DNA from: a bacterium
GTDB taxonomy: Bacteria > Zixibacteria > MSB-5A5 > CAIYYT01
Length of the DNA: 60,716 nt
Assembly: GCA_016708315.1 (NCBI GenBank)
Contig: JADJGC010000013.1
Location: forward strand, 1 to 60,716
Direction: 5' to 3'
Part shown: piece by piece, positions 16,049 to 24,742 of the stretch
Position numbering within the stretch: the first letter of the stretch is position 1
Layout of the letters: every line of letters begins with the position of its first letter
The notes under the pieces: generated by a model
What the model was told of the DNA's origin: nothing
What the model saw: only the letters and a program-made list of their open reading frames with translations
Databases searched by the model: none
Program-made: the position numbers and the translations under genes

Positions 16049-17302
16049 GTGAAGAAGCTCCTACTCTTTTGCGTTCTCGCTACACTTGCGTTCGGATCGA
16101 CAAGTTCATTTGCACAAGACGAACAGACATTTGTGACCGAAGCTTCAGCAGCCAACAACTTCGGCGTTGGCGGCCGCGCTGTTGGAATGAGTGAAGCGGT
16201 TATCGTCTCGGTCAAGGATGGTACAGCAATCGTTTACAATCCAGCGGCATTGACTAAAATCAAGCGCCCTGAATTCTATCTGGCGATGTCGCATGAAAAA
16301 TTCCGCAATGAATCGACCGGCCCGGGTGGCGGCGGATCATTTGCAGAAAATGATGTCACCAAGACGCGCTTCAGCTCAATGAATCTCACCGTGCCGGTGC
16401 CAACATATCGCGGCGCTTTGGTAGTTGCGTTTGGTGTCAATCGCACCAAGTCATTTGACCGGACGTTTACGTACGAAATCGATGATTTTGATCTGTACTC
16501 CAGCGGATTTGAAGAGGAGACCGGCGGCATACGCGAATACGCTGCGGCTGGTGCTATTGAATTGTCCTCTAAGATTTCTGCCGGCGCGACATTGATCTAC
16601 TACCACGGCGGCGAGGACTATTTCTGGAACTACAATCAATCTACAGTCTCGAGCGCGTTCGAGTATGTTGACAATATCGAGGACAGCTATTCCGGTGTCG
16701 GCGCACGTCTTGGGATGTTAGTCGAAATGAGTCCTAACGTGAGTGCGGCAATCACGATTGATGCTCCGACCAAGTACAGAATCGAAGAGAACTACATTCT
16801 TCGAACGATTGAAGACGGTTCGGAAGAATCAACCGTCGGTTACTATGAATATGATCTTTCGCATCCGTTCATCTTCAATGCCGGTCTGGCGTTTCGCAGC
16901 CGGACATTTTTGATCGAAGGAAATCTCGGATACGCCGATTGGTCGCAAATGGAATATGACGGCGACGTCTTTTTCGACGAAGACAATATTGCGCTTCAGA
17001 ATTCATACAAAGAAGCGGTCAATGTTCGCATCGGCGCCGAGGCAATCTTGCCGCAATACGGACTGGTGCTGAGAGCAGGATTCAAGCACGATCCACTGCC
17101 GATGAGCGATTTCTTCCCTTCCAACCAAGTTGAGAAGGATCGTAACTCATTTTCGTTGGGATTCAGCTATTTGATAGACCGCGTTGCGATGCTTGATTTC
17201 GGATTCGCAAGAGCCTCGTATGAAATCATTGATGAGAATCTATCGCTCTCGCAGAAATACACATCGAGCAAGCTGATGGCCTCGATAGCCTACCGCATCT
17301 AA
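16049..17302 (+). CDS. FadL/OmpP1-type outer-membrane transport protein
   Basis: The start is the GTG at 16049, preceded by TTGGAGGG. The 417-residue product has a signal peptide (ending SSFAQ). It then has the FadL-family N-terminal layout FGVGGRAVGMSEAVIVSVKDGTAIVYNPAALTKIKRPEF, in which small molecules enter a barrel plugged by an N-terminal hatch. The remainder is strand-rich and ends in a barrel-closing strand (KLMASIAYRI). FadL relatives import hydrophobic compounds such as fatty acids or aromatics. The substrate here is unknown. It is the last gene before an intrinsic terminator. Confidence 0.8.
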   Translation: MKKLLLFCVLATLAFGSTSSFAQDEQTFVTEASAANNFGVGGRAVGMSEAVIVSVKDGTAIVYNPAALTKIKRPEFYLAMSHEKFRNESTGPGGGGSFAENDVTKTRFSSMNLTVPVPTYRGALVVAFGVNRTKSFDRTFTYEIDDFDLYSSGFEEETGGIREYAAAGAIELSSKISAGATLIYYHGGEDYFWNYNQSTVSSAFEYVDNIEDSYSGVGARLGMLVEMSPNVSAAITIDAPTKYRIEENYILRTIEDGSEESTVGYYEYDLSHPFIFNAGLAFRSRTFLIEGNLGYADWSQMEYDGDVFFDEDNIALQNSYKEAVNVRIGAEAILPQYGLVLRAGFKHDPLPMSDFFPSNQVEKDRNSFSLGFSYLIDRVAMLDFGFARASYEIIDENLSLSQKYTSSKLMASIAYRI

Positions 17303-17330
17303 TTTTTGAATTTGTTGATATGAAGTTAGC

Positions 17331-17360
17331 AGGGACGTAGCAATTCGTCCCTCTTTTTTT
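17331..17360 (+). terminator. Rho-independent terminator
   Basis: AGGGACG / CGTCCCT forms a 7-bp stem with an 8-base loop, followed by CTTTTTTT. It closes the plus-strand surface-protein unit. Confidence 0.85.
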
Positions 17361-17365
17361 GCGGT

Positions 17366-18109
17366 CTATTCGGGGAAAAACTTCGCCCAGCGCTCGAATA
17401 CACCTTCAAGAAAGTCGCCGGTCTTCTGTTTCACCTTGGCAGCTAATATCTTGCCCTTTTCCGGATCGAAGTCGGGTTCGCCGCGGCCATCCTTGTCGTA
17501 CAAAAGTACCGAACCGGGGATAGGATAGACGTCGGCGCCGCTGTTGAAGATGTACGCCATCTTCTTGTCGTAGCGCGCCTTGTTGCCATACTTGGGATTG
17601 ATTGCCATCACGAAACCGGTCTCGTCGAGACCCGCGTGACCACCGGGACTACCGTAAACTTCTTGCGTCACATCGGCGCACAACTGCCACCAATGAACAA
17701 CTGCGACCTTGATGCCGAAATCGGTGAATGCCTGATAGGCGGCGTCTTTCAGTGCATTGTTATTGCCGCCATGTCCGTTGACGATGACGCAACGCTTGAA
17801 TTTCTTGTCGGCGAAGGAATGGAGAATATCCAGAATGTATGGCGTGAAAACTTCGGGACGAATGTTCACCGAGCCGGCATATCCATAGAGTGATTTCGTG
17901 ATGCCGTAGTGTACGCACGGCGCCATGATCGCGTTAAAGCGTTCGGCGAGATATTCGCTGATTGATAGGGGAATGATATTGTCGGTGCCGATAGCTGCTG
18001 AGCCGTGTGCTTCGATAGTGCCGACTGGGAGAAAAATCAAATCGCACTTGGCAGGGACGATCTCTTGCACTTCCTGCCAGATCATCTCTTCAAGTTTGTA
18101 CCAAGCCAC
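17366..18109 (-). CDS. Creatininase-family amidohydrolase
   Basis: The 247-residue product carries the metal-binding pattern of the creatininase/mycofactocin-MftE-like family: PVGTIEAHGSAAIGTDNI near residues 28-45, NGHGGN near 110-115 and GHAGLDET near 158-165. These supply Glu, His and Asp ligands for two divalent metals. The family hydrolyses cyclic amides or N-formamides. The substrate here is undetermined. The GTG start shares one base with the stop of the DUF2064 gene upstream (TAGTG), so the two are translationally coupled. Confidence 0.85.
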   Translation of the reverse strand: MAWYKLEEMIWQEVQEIVPAKCDLIFLPVGTIEAHGSAAIGTDNIIPLSISEYLAERFNAIMAPCVHYGITKSLYGYAGSVNIRPEVFTPYILDILHSFADKKFKRCVIVNGHGGNNNALKDAAYQAFTDFGIKVAVVHWWQLCADVTQEVYGSPGGHAGLDETGFVMAINPKYGNKARYDKKMAYIFNSGADVYPIPGSVLLYDKDGRGEPDFDPEKGKILAAKVKQKTGDFLEGVFERWAKFFPE

Positions 18110-18879
18110 TACGGTTCCTCGTCCTGCAGTTTTTGCAGAAGTGATTCGAGTACGGCCTCGGTGGCTTTTGCGGAAGTTTCATCGCCGATGATGCGGAAGG
18201 CGTTGATATCGCGCACCAGGAATTCGAGATCGCCCGGCTGACGCAGGTCGTACCACAGTTCAATCTCTTCCCAATTCAATTGCATGTCGCGGGCGACTTC
18301 AACCATGCGGCTGTAGATATTGATGCTATTTGACCAATCGATCAATCGAAACACTTGCGGCACAAGCTTGCGCATTCCGAGCAGATAATAGGCGCCTTCG
18401 AGCGTAGGACCAAAAACGACATCTTTCTTCTTCAATACCTTGAACGCGTTCTCAATCATGCGCTGGGTGATGGTCGGAGTAACGCAGTCGATCAAGACGA
18501 TTTCGCCATAACCGGCATCGAAATAACGTTTGAATGTGCTCTCGAAATTCGCGCTGACATCGCTTTCGGTCTGTGCGACCAAAGCAATATCATCGTGGTC
18601 GAGCCGTGCGCGACATTTGCCCTTCATCGATGATTTGAGATTCTCGATTGCTTCGAGTACGAATTTCTTGGCGCGTTCGCTGGAGTATGCGACGAAGATA
18701 TCGGCGCTCTCAACCGTTAGGCAAGCGGCGACGGTGTCTTCGATAAATGCCTGATAAAGCGACTGCACATCGCTGGCTTCAACCGATTCAGAAAACTGCG
18801 ATTGAACGCGCAGGCGGTGCTTGTCTTCGAGAAATACGACTAAGGCGTTTTTTGTGGAGTCCGGTTTTGATTTTGTCAT
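18109..18879 (-). CDS. DUF2064/CofC-like nucleotidyltransferase-fold protein
   Basis: The 256-residue product matches the DUF2064 (TIGR04282) group of GT-A fold proteins. Features are SANFESTFKRYFDAGYGEIVLIDCVTPTI, then VVFGPTLEGAYYLLGM and IDWSNSINIYSRMVEVA. The usual GxDxP motif is represented by the IDCVTP segment, in which the canonical Gly-Ser is changed. The N-terminal sugar-nucleotide loop also looks weak, so catalysis is uncertain. It is coupled by a 1-base overlap to the creatininase-family gene. Related genes often sit near glycosyltransferases or phospho-lactate guanylyltransferases. Confidence 0.75.
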   Translation of the reverse strand: MTKSKPDSTKNALVVFLEDKHRLRVQSQFSESVEASDVQSLYQAFIEDTVAACLTVESADIFVAYSSERAKKFVLEAIENLKSSMKGKCRARLDHDDIALVAQTESDVSANFESTFKRYFDAGYGEIVLIDCVTPTITQRMIENAFKVLKKKDVVFGPTLEGAYYLLGMRKLVPQVFRLIDWSNSINIYSRMVEVARDMQLNWEEIELWYDLRQPGDLEFLVRDINAFRIIGDETSAKATEAVLESLLQKLQDEEP

Positions 18880-19020
18880 ATCCAGAATCAGCTTGTTATT
18901 ATTGGCTGCTCCTCGATCAAAATATATTGCGGCAATCGGGCGAATACAAAGATTTTTCGCGAACAGCTGAAAATAAATTATAGGAATGTCTTGACAGATG
19001 GAGATCGAGAGTTGAGAGAA

Positions 19021-20943
19021 CTAACTGACCTTGCGCATTTCCGCGATCATATCATCAGGCTCAACCACGCCTTGGAGAATTCGTTTCACGTTTCCCGAGG
19101 AGTCGAGCAGCAGTGTAGTGGGCAGTGAATAATGCTTGAGACCAAAGCGCGCCATGAAGTCTTTGGTGATGGGCGTGTCGGAATTCTCCAATTGAACTTT
19201 GAGTGCAACAAAGCGCTGTGCTTCATCGGCAACCGCCTGATTGCCGAATGTCTTCTTCTCGAGAATCTTGCAGTTGACACACCAGGTTGCCCAGGTGTCG
19301 ATCAACACCGGCTTGCCTTCACTTTTGGCCTGTGCCAGAGCGGCTTCCATGTCGGTGCTCCAACTTATCAACGATGATTCGCTCGCTGTCGAATTGGCTG
19401 TTGCAGTCGGCAGCCACTCCGATGCAGGAGGCAGAATTAGTCCCTGACGCAAGATCGTACCGCCAAGTAAGTACACGCCGACGATGAGTGCGAGAATGCC
19501 GACGAACTTCTTGAGGCGAAGGAAGAATCCTGATTCCGGAGTCAGCCGGTCGAGTCCGCCGCCAAACACGCCGAGTGCCAGAAGCAACAGAGCGGTGACA
19601 AGAGCGGTGACTTCAGCAGAGACGATGGTCTTGAGGAAGTAAATGGCCATCAGCAAGAGGACGAAGCCGAAGAACTTCTTCACTTGCTCCATCCAGCCGC
19701 CTGAGCCGGGAAGGGCACTGATAGCTGATGAAAACGTTCCGATGATGATATACAGTGTTCCCAGACCAATTGCGAAAACGAAGAGAACGAGGAATCCGAT
19801 TACAGGAGATCCAGCTGTCGCGATATAGAGCAATATGCCTGCGACAAAAGGACCAACGCAAGGCGATACCACCAGTGCTGCAACAACACCGAGCACAATC
19901 GCGCCGCCGATGCCACCGCCTGACTGGCGGCCAAGGCGGTTGCGTAGTGATGCGGGAACTTGAAGCTCGTACACGCCAAACATCGACAGCGAGAAGATGA
20001 CGAACACGATGGCGATACCGATCACCACTGCCGGACTTGCGAGCCACGCCCCGAATACACCACCAACCAGCGAGACGATCAGTCCCATGATTCCGTAGAC
20101 CACGGCCATGGAGCCGACGTAGAAGAGCGACATCACGAAGCCGCGCCACAATGAGCGCTGTTGACCGGCGAAAATGCTTACTGTAATCGGGATCATCGGA
20201 TAGGTGCAGGGTGAAAACGAGAGTAACAGACCGGTTACGAATGCCAACCCGAGTGCAATCAAGTAGCCCCAGAATCCGTGCTTATCGATCAGCTTCTGAA
20301 TTTCGTTGTCGTCTTGAACCGATTCAGTTGTTTGTGCCGCTTGAGCCGTCTTCTGCGGTGCTGTTGTCAAAGATTGAACGGGCGCGCCGAATATGTCCTC
20401 GTGTAACGGGGCGCCCAACTCGCCAACTGAGAGTGGAATGTCAACGCTGACCGTTTGTGGTCCGCGGCATTCATTGTTGTCACAGGGCTGAAATCTGAGT
20501 CGCACCGGAACGACATAGTTACCGGCGGCGACGTTTGATGCGACATCGATCTTGAATTTGAATACAACATTGCCTTCGTATACCGACATCAACTCGCCGA
20601 TAAGCTGTACATCGTGGGCGGGCGGATATAGCACGGTTCGCGGTGTAATTCCGGGAAGAGTGTCAAATGCAACTTTCGCAGGGATTAGAAAGCTTTCGTG
20701 GGGTTGCGAGGAGTTGATATGCCATTCTGGTGCTATTTCGGCTATTACTGCGGCTTCGTAGGTCCTGCCTGCTGCGACTGAAGAAACCGAAAGTACCGAA
20801 CGGACCTGGACAATTTTGCTGTCTTCAATTCGATTGCCGAATCCGGAAAACTCAAGATTCTCCTGCGCGGATGCCAAGCCGCACAGCATGAGCAGAAGTG
20901 TCAGATTAGTTAGGACTATTCGGCCAATATGAAAGCGTCGCAT
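19021..20943 (-). CDS. dsbD: Thiol:disulfide interchange protein DsbD
   Basis: All three DsbD modules are present in about 640 residues. After a signal peptide (ending GLASAQ) comes the periplasmic immunoglobulin-like domain with its redox cysteine pair (CDNNEC). The eight-helix CcdA-like membrane core follows, with the two buried cysteines in FSPCTYPMIP and VVSPCVGPFVAG. The C-terminal thioredoxin domain has WCVNC in TWATWCVNCKILEKKTF. The protein moves electrons from cytoplasmic thioredoxin to periplasmic thiol proteins, and could serve cytochrome c maturation. A thioredoxin gene is 2.5 kb away on the same strand. The start is chosen at 20943; in-frame ATGs at 20952 and 20967 are alternatives. 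Confidence 0.9.
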   Translation of the reverse strand: MRRFHIGRIVLTNLTLLLMLCGLASAQENLEFSGFGNRIEDSKIVQVRSVLSVSSVAAGRTYEAAVIAEIAPEWHINSSQPHESFLIPAKVAFDTLPGITPRTVLYPPAHDVQLIGELMSVYEGNVVFKFKIDVASNVAAGNYVVPVRLRFQPCDNNECRGPQTVSVDIPLSVGELGAPLHEDIFGAPVQSLTTAPQKTAQAAQTTESVQDDNEIQKLIDKHGFWGYLIALGLAFVTGLLLSFSPCTYPMIPITVSIFAGQQRSLWRGFVMSLFYVGSMAVVYGIMGLIVSLVGGVFGAWLASPAVVIGIAIVFVIFSLSMFGVYELQVPASLRNRLGRQSGGGIGGAIVLGVVAALVVSPCVGPFVAGILLYIATAGSPVIGFLVLFVFAIGLGTLYIIIGTFSSAISALPGSGGWMEQVKKFFGFVLLLMAIYFLKTIVSAEVTALVTALLLLALGVFGGGLDRLTPESGFFLRLKKFVGILALIVGVYLLGGTILRQGLILPPASEWLPTATANSTASESSLISWSTDMEAALAQAKSEGKPVLIDTWATWCVNCKILEKKTFGNQAVADEAQRFVALKVQLENSDTPITKDFMARFGLKHYSLPTTLLLDSSGNVKRILQGVVEPDDMIAEMRKVS

Positions 20944-21010
20944 CGGTCTCATCTCTGGGTTATACATTCTTAGGGGATTATTAAACACGGGAAAGACGCA
21001 AGAATCAAGA

Positions 21011-22021
21011 CTATTTCTCTTGCTTGACATTGGTCATTTCTTCAAGTCTCGTCATGATCTTGCCGAAGTCGACATTTTTGACGATTTCCTTCGCCAAAGC
21101 TTCGGCGAAGAACTTGAGGAATTGCGCCCGTACGTCGGGCTTACCTGAACCGTCTCGCGCGGGACCGCGCAAATCGGTATCGGGCTCAAGCGGGGCGTTG
21201 AGCTTTTCGATATAGACCTTAGTTTTGCTGTCTTCTTCAGTCGACTGCATTTTCTTCAGTTGATCGAGCGAAATCTTTGTGCTGCCGATTTCTTCGATCT
21301 GAAACTTGCCGGTTGTTCCGGGCGGTATAAACGGCTTGGCTTCCATCTTGCGCGGCTCTTCGCCGCCCATTTCACGGATGAACCAGTCGTAGTCGTGCGG
21401 GGTGTCTTCATAGCGAGCTTCCGGCCGCGAAGCTTCGACATCGTACTGGTCTTCGGTCAGATCGAGTTTATCCAGCTTGGGGCGTTCGCGCTTGTTTTCC
21501 GGCGGGTCGTTGGTGCTCTGCTTGAGCATACTCAGGAATATCTTATCAGTAGCGCTGGAGATCTTCTTCTCGAAGCTGTTTTCGTCATCAGCCAAAAGGC
21601 TCTCGATGTCGTTATCCGGCTCTTGCTGGCTCTGGCTATCAGTTGATCCGAGCTTGATAAGCCGGTCGATCTTGAACAGCAGTTCTTGGGGCGAAAACGG
21701 TTTGCTGAGTGTTTCGTTGGGAGAAATTTGCACGAGTTCTCTTGTATCGAGCAGTTCTGAGCTGCCGAGCAGCATCAAGATCGGCATCTGCGCTTTGACG
21801 CGGTCCTTCTTTAGTTCTTCAACAATGAAGTAACCGGTAACGGTCTGAGTGGCAGTTGCGATTACCGCTAAATCGTAGTCGGTGCGCTTGAGTTCTTCCA
21901 GCGCTTTGGTGCCGTCCTGGAAGAGATTGACCTCATAGCCGTGTTGAGTGAGCAACTTGCGACAGACGGCAATGATGGTTTCCGAGGCGTCGGCGACGAG
22001 GATTTTTTTGCGTATGGTCAT
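21011..22021 (-). CDS. Response-regulator-like protein with degenerate receiver domain
   Basis: Residues 1-120 follow the receiver fold (KKILVADASETIIAVCRKLL, then TDYDLAVIATATQTVTGYFIVEEL, and the conserved Lys in LSKPFSPQELLFKIDRLI). However, the phospho-acceptor Asp position is Ala (VIATATQ) and one of the acidic pair is also missing (VADASE). It is therefore a pseudo-receiver that probably cannot be phosphorylated by the standard route. Residues 130-336 are charged, low in hydrophobics and without a known output domain. The C-terminus (FLKFFAEALAKEIVKNVDFGKIM) suggests an amphipathic helix. It overlaps the rhomboid gene by 4 bases. Confidence 0.75.
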   Translation of the reverse strand: MTIRKKILVADASETIIAVCRKLLTQHGYEVNLFQDGTKALEELKRTDYDLAVIATATQTVTGYFIVEELKKDRVKAQMPILMLLGSSELLDTRELVQISPNETLSKPFSPQELLFKIDRLIKLGSTDSQSQQEPDNDIESLLADDENSFEKKISSATDKIFLSMLKQSTNDPPENKRERPKLDKLDLTEDQYDVEASRPEARYEDTPHDYDWFIREMGGEEPRKMEAKPFIPPGTTGKFQIEEIGSTKISLDQLKKMQSTEEDSKTKVYIEKLNAPLEPDTDLRGPARDGSGKPDVRAQFLKFFAEALAKEIVKNVDFGKIMTRLEEMTNVKQEK

Positions 22022-22845
22022 TTTTGACGCTCCGATAGTTTCTTGGAAGCGCTATCAAGAATCTTCTTCTCGCGCTCGCTCAAGTTTTCGTAACCGCCCA
22101 GTTCGGTGATCCGATCCAGAATACGATCAACTTCGTCCATCAATTCATCCGGTTGACGCTTAGTTTGAACCAGTTTTGGTCCTTTCTTGAATCGACGAAA
22201 GTAGTTCTTTACCGGCGAAAGCCAGCGAACGAGCCGCCAGTCGGCTTTCAAATAAAGGTACCCGATCAGGGCTCCGCCGAGGTGAGTAAAGTGCGCGATA
22301 CCGTCGTTGTGCTGGCTCCAGGAAGCCAAGACACCGAGGCCGATCAGCACCATCACAAGGTACTTTACTTTTATCGGAAATAGAAACCAAATATAGACCA
22401 GTCGATTTGGATAAAGCACGGCAAAAGCCACGAGAATACCGTAGATAGCGCCGGAAGCGCCGATGACCGGAATGGTGCTATTGACCTGTAAGAGGGTCGT
22501 GATGATAGCCGCACCGACACCGGTAACGAAATAGAATTTCAGGAATTCGCGCGTGCCCCATTGACGTTCAAGGTCGGTGCCGAACATGTAAAGCGCGAAC
22601 ATATTGAAGAATATATGCATCAGCCCGCCATGCAGGAACATATAGGTCGCCAATTGCCAAATGGCAAATGAGTGCGACACCGCATAGGGGACCAAACCGA
22701 AATTGCGTTCGAGATTGAATGCAGGCAGCAAGTACTGCAGCACGAACACGCCGGCATTGGCAATCAGGAGATATTTAATCCCCGGAGTGATTCCCTGCTG
22801 AAATCCGAATGAAGTTTCCTGATAAGTACTGTTGCGAATCATCAT
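22018..22845 (-). CDS. Rhomboid-family intramembrane serine protease
   Basis: The product is about 275 residues with six or more membrane helices. The catalytic serine is in GASGAIYG and the catalytic histidine in the last core helix (AHFTHLGGALIGYLY). HGGLMHIFFNMFALYMFG supplies the conserved His and Asn of helix 2. A basic cytoplasmic C-terminus of about 75 residues follows. Start: two adjacent ATGs at 22845/22842; the longer open frame upstream overlaps the terminator of the preceding unit and is unlikely. Rhomboids cut single-span membrane proteins. The target here is unknown. It heads the rhomboid/pseudo-receiver/DsbD run. Confidence 0.9.
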   Translation of the reverse strand: MMIRNSTYQETSFGFQQGITPGIKYLLIANAGVFVLQYLLPAFNLERNFGLVPYAVSHSFAIWQLATYMFLHGGLMHIFFNMFALYMFGTDLERQWGTREFLKFYFVTGVGAAIITTLLQVNSTIPVIGASGAIYGILVAFAVLYPNRLVYIWFLFPIKVKYLVMVLIGLGVLASWSQHNDGIAHFTHLGGALIGYLYLKADWRLVRWLSPVKNYFRRFKKGPKLVQTKRQPDELMDEVDRILDRITELGGYENLSEREKKILDSASKKLSERQK

Positions 22846-22975
22846 CGTGCCTGTAATACGTATCGGTAGTTTACGTGCTTGAGTATAACAACTTACGTCA
22901 AAATTGGCAAGTAGTGTGCGCCTATTTGTTCTACTCTGGAGTAACGGCGTTTGAGTCCAATAGTTTAGCTCAACT

Positions 22976-23020
22976 GAAAAAAGACAAGCCGCCACGGCCA
23001 ACAAGGCCAACTGGCGGCTT
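22976..23020 (-). terminator. Rho-independent terminator after the thioredoxin unit
   Basis: Stem AAGCCGCCA / TGGCGGCTT with an inner GGCC/GGCC pair forms at 22986-23020. On the minus strand it is followed by a T-tract (AAAAAA at 22978-22983 on the plus strand). It lies 21 bases past the CoA-binding protein gene. Confidence 0.85.
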
Positions 23021-23040
23021 GAAGTTCTATTACTGCCCGC

Positions 23041-23454
23041 CTATAACCGCATCAATTCCTTGGCGATACAGCGGTCTTGGATGACCTGCAGCCCAGCCTG
23101 CTTGGCACGGTTGGCTCCAGAGTCATTGATAACGTCTTCCTGCAGCCACAGCACTTTTGCCTTGATGGCTATCGCTTCGTCAATGATCGGGTCAGTCTGG
23201 TCCGAGCGACGGAAAACATCGACGATATCGATTTGTCCCGGCACTTCGCCGAGGCTGGCGTACGACTTCAGTCCGAGGACTTCGGCTTCGGTCGGATTTA
23301 CTGGAATGACTTCATACCCACGGGCAATGAGTCGCTTGGATACGCCATGCGATGCCCGTTCCGGTTTGGAGGACATTCCAACGACTGCAATCCTCTTGGA
23401 ATTCTTGAGGATTTCGTCGATTTCCGAATTGGTCGGATTCTGAAACTCGCTCAT
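23041..23454 (-). CDS. CoA-binding domain protein (YccU-like)
   Basis: The 137-residue single-domain protein matches the YccU CoA-binding Rossmann family: RIAVVGMSSKPERASHGVSKRL near the N-terminus, GYEVIPVNPTEAEVLG, then VDVFRRSDQT and VLWLQEDVIND. It resembles the CoA-binding part of succinyl-CoA synthetase alpha without the catalytic remainder. The biological role of stand-alone members is unclear. Its ATG overlaps the thioredoxin stop (ATGA), so the two are co-translated. Confidence 0.88.
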   Translation of the reverse strand: MSEFQNPTNSEIDEILKNSKRIAVVGMSSKPERASHGVSKRLIARGYEVIPVNPTEAEVLGLKSYASLGEVPGQIDIVDVFRRSDQTDPIIDEAIAIKAKVLWLQEDVINDSGANRAKQAGLQVIQDRCIAKELMRL

Positions 23455-23777
23455 GCCAGAAACTTCTCGACCTTCTCTTGAAGCATCTTCTTGGGCAACG
23501 CGCCGACTACCTGATCCTGTACCTTGCCGCCCTTGAAGAAGAGCAACGTGGGGATCGACATTACGCTGAACTGCGAGGCGGTCCGGCTGTTGGAATCGAC
23601 GTCTACTTTGACGACCTTAACACGGCCCTTGTATTCCTCGGCGATTTGGTCGAGGATCGGGGCGATCATACGGCAGGGTCCGCACCATTCGGCCCAGAAA
23701 TCTACAATCACGGGAACACTGCTATTGACAACTTCGGCTTCAAAGGTCGCATCTGATACTGCGGTTGCGTTCGACAT
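23451..23777 (-). CDS. trxA: Thioredoxin
   Basis: The 108-residue product is a classic thioredoxin: active site WCGPC at residues 31-35, the cis-Pro loop SIPTLLFFKGG, and the buried Asp26 in VIVDFWAEW. No signal peptide, so cytoplasmic. It could pass electrons to the DsbD encoded 2.5 kb downstream on the same strand, to peroxiredoxin and to other reductases. GGAAGGAG precedes the ATG. It is the first gene of a two-gene unit with the CoA-binding protein. Confidence 0.95.
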   Translation of the reverse strand: MSNATAVSDATFEAEVVNSSVPVIVDFWAEWCGPCRMIAPILDQIAEEYKGRVKVVKVDVDSNSRTASQFSVMSIPTLLFFKGGKVQDQVVGALPKKMLQEKVEKFLA

Positions 23778-23830
23778 GAGAACTCCTTCCTAAATACTAA
23801 ACAATATCCAAAGACTAAAACTATGCATTG

Positions 23831-24742
23831 TTACAAATGTTCCAGCAGGGCGGTTCGCGCCAAATTCATCGGCACAGAGCCTAATCCCAACAGACGGTCG
23901 TGAAATTCGCAGAGTGAAAATCGATCTCCCCACAGCTTTTCGCAATCGCTTCTCAAACTTAAAATCTGCCTTTTTCCGACGAGATAACTCAGCGGCTGGG
24001 TCGGCGATTGCGAATAGCGTTTCACTTCCGCTATTGCACTCAGTTTATCCAATTGTGCCGTTTCTACAAGAAGATTAACCGCTTCGGTGAAACTCATCAA
24101 TCCCGTGTGCAGTTTAACATCGATAACCACGCGACAGGCGCGCCACAATTCAAGATACAACTGCATAAGGCGGTAGCGCACGTCCTTGAAGTAGCCCTGT
24201 TCCCACATCATTTCTTCGCAATAGAGCGCCCAGCCTTCGAGAAAGACGTTGGAATCAAATAGTTTACGGACGCGGGACGAAAGGCTGGCTGCCAATGTCA
24301 TTTGAACGTGATGACCGGGGAATCCCTCATGAAGCGAGATCAGGTGCGCCTGATAGGGATTATGGTTGCGCTGAAGCAATGCTCGATCTTCCGGCGTGAT
24401 GTCTACTGGAATCGGAGTTACCCAGTATTGACCTCTCTGGCTATTATCAAGAGGCGCAGGCGGCGAGTAGGCCGCATACGGAAAGGTGTGGCGGACGAAT
24501 TCCGGTGTCGGGATGACTTCCAGAGCAATGTCATCCGGTAGTGTTATGAGCTTGTTATGCCGGATAAACTGCTCGGAAATTTTCACGTAATCGCGATAGA
24601 CTTCGAGAAGATTCTTGACAGGTGGTAAAGTCGATTTGATTTCTTCAAGGAGTTCCGGGACAGTCTTTTCGGAGTCGATCGTTCTTCGCGACAGCTTCGA
24701 TCTGCGACTTGACGAGAATGATTTCTGACTCACCAAAAGCAA
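23831..24742 (-). CDS. DUF885 zinc metallopeptidase, C-terminal part (frameshifted)
   Basis: This frame holds the catalytic half of a DUF885-family protein: HEGFPGHH (zinc ligands and general base) near base 24330, then EGWALYCEEMMWEQGY, VVIDVKLHTGLMSFTEAV and YLVGKRQILSLR. Family members are about 550-600 residues. The N-terminal half is in another frame directly upstream. Reading is only homologous from about base 24690 (DSEKTVPELLEEIK); the residues before that come from out-of-frame translation. The repaired gene would run from 25472 to 23831. Physiological substrate unknown. Confidence 0.8.
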   Translation of the reverse strand: MLLVSQKSFSSSRRSKLSRRTIDSEKTVPELLEEIKSTLPPVKNLLEVYRDYVKISEQFIRHNKLITLPDDIALEVIPTPEFVRHTFPYAAYSPPAPLDNSQRGQYWVTPIPVDITPEDRALLQRNHNPYQAHLISLHEGFPGHHVQMTLAASLSSRVRKLFDSNVFLEGWALYCEEMMWEQGYFKDVRYRLMQLYLELWRACRVVIDVKLHTGLMSFTEAVNLLVETAQLDKLSAIAEVKRYSQSPTQPLSYLVGKRQILSLRSDCEKLWGDRFSLCEFHDRLLGLGSVPMNLARTALLEHL

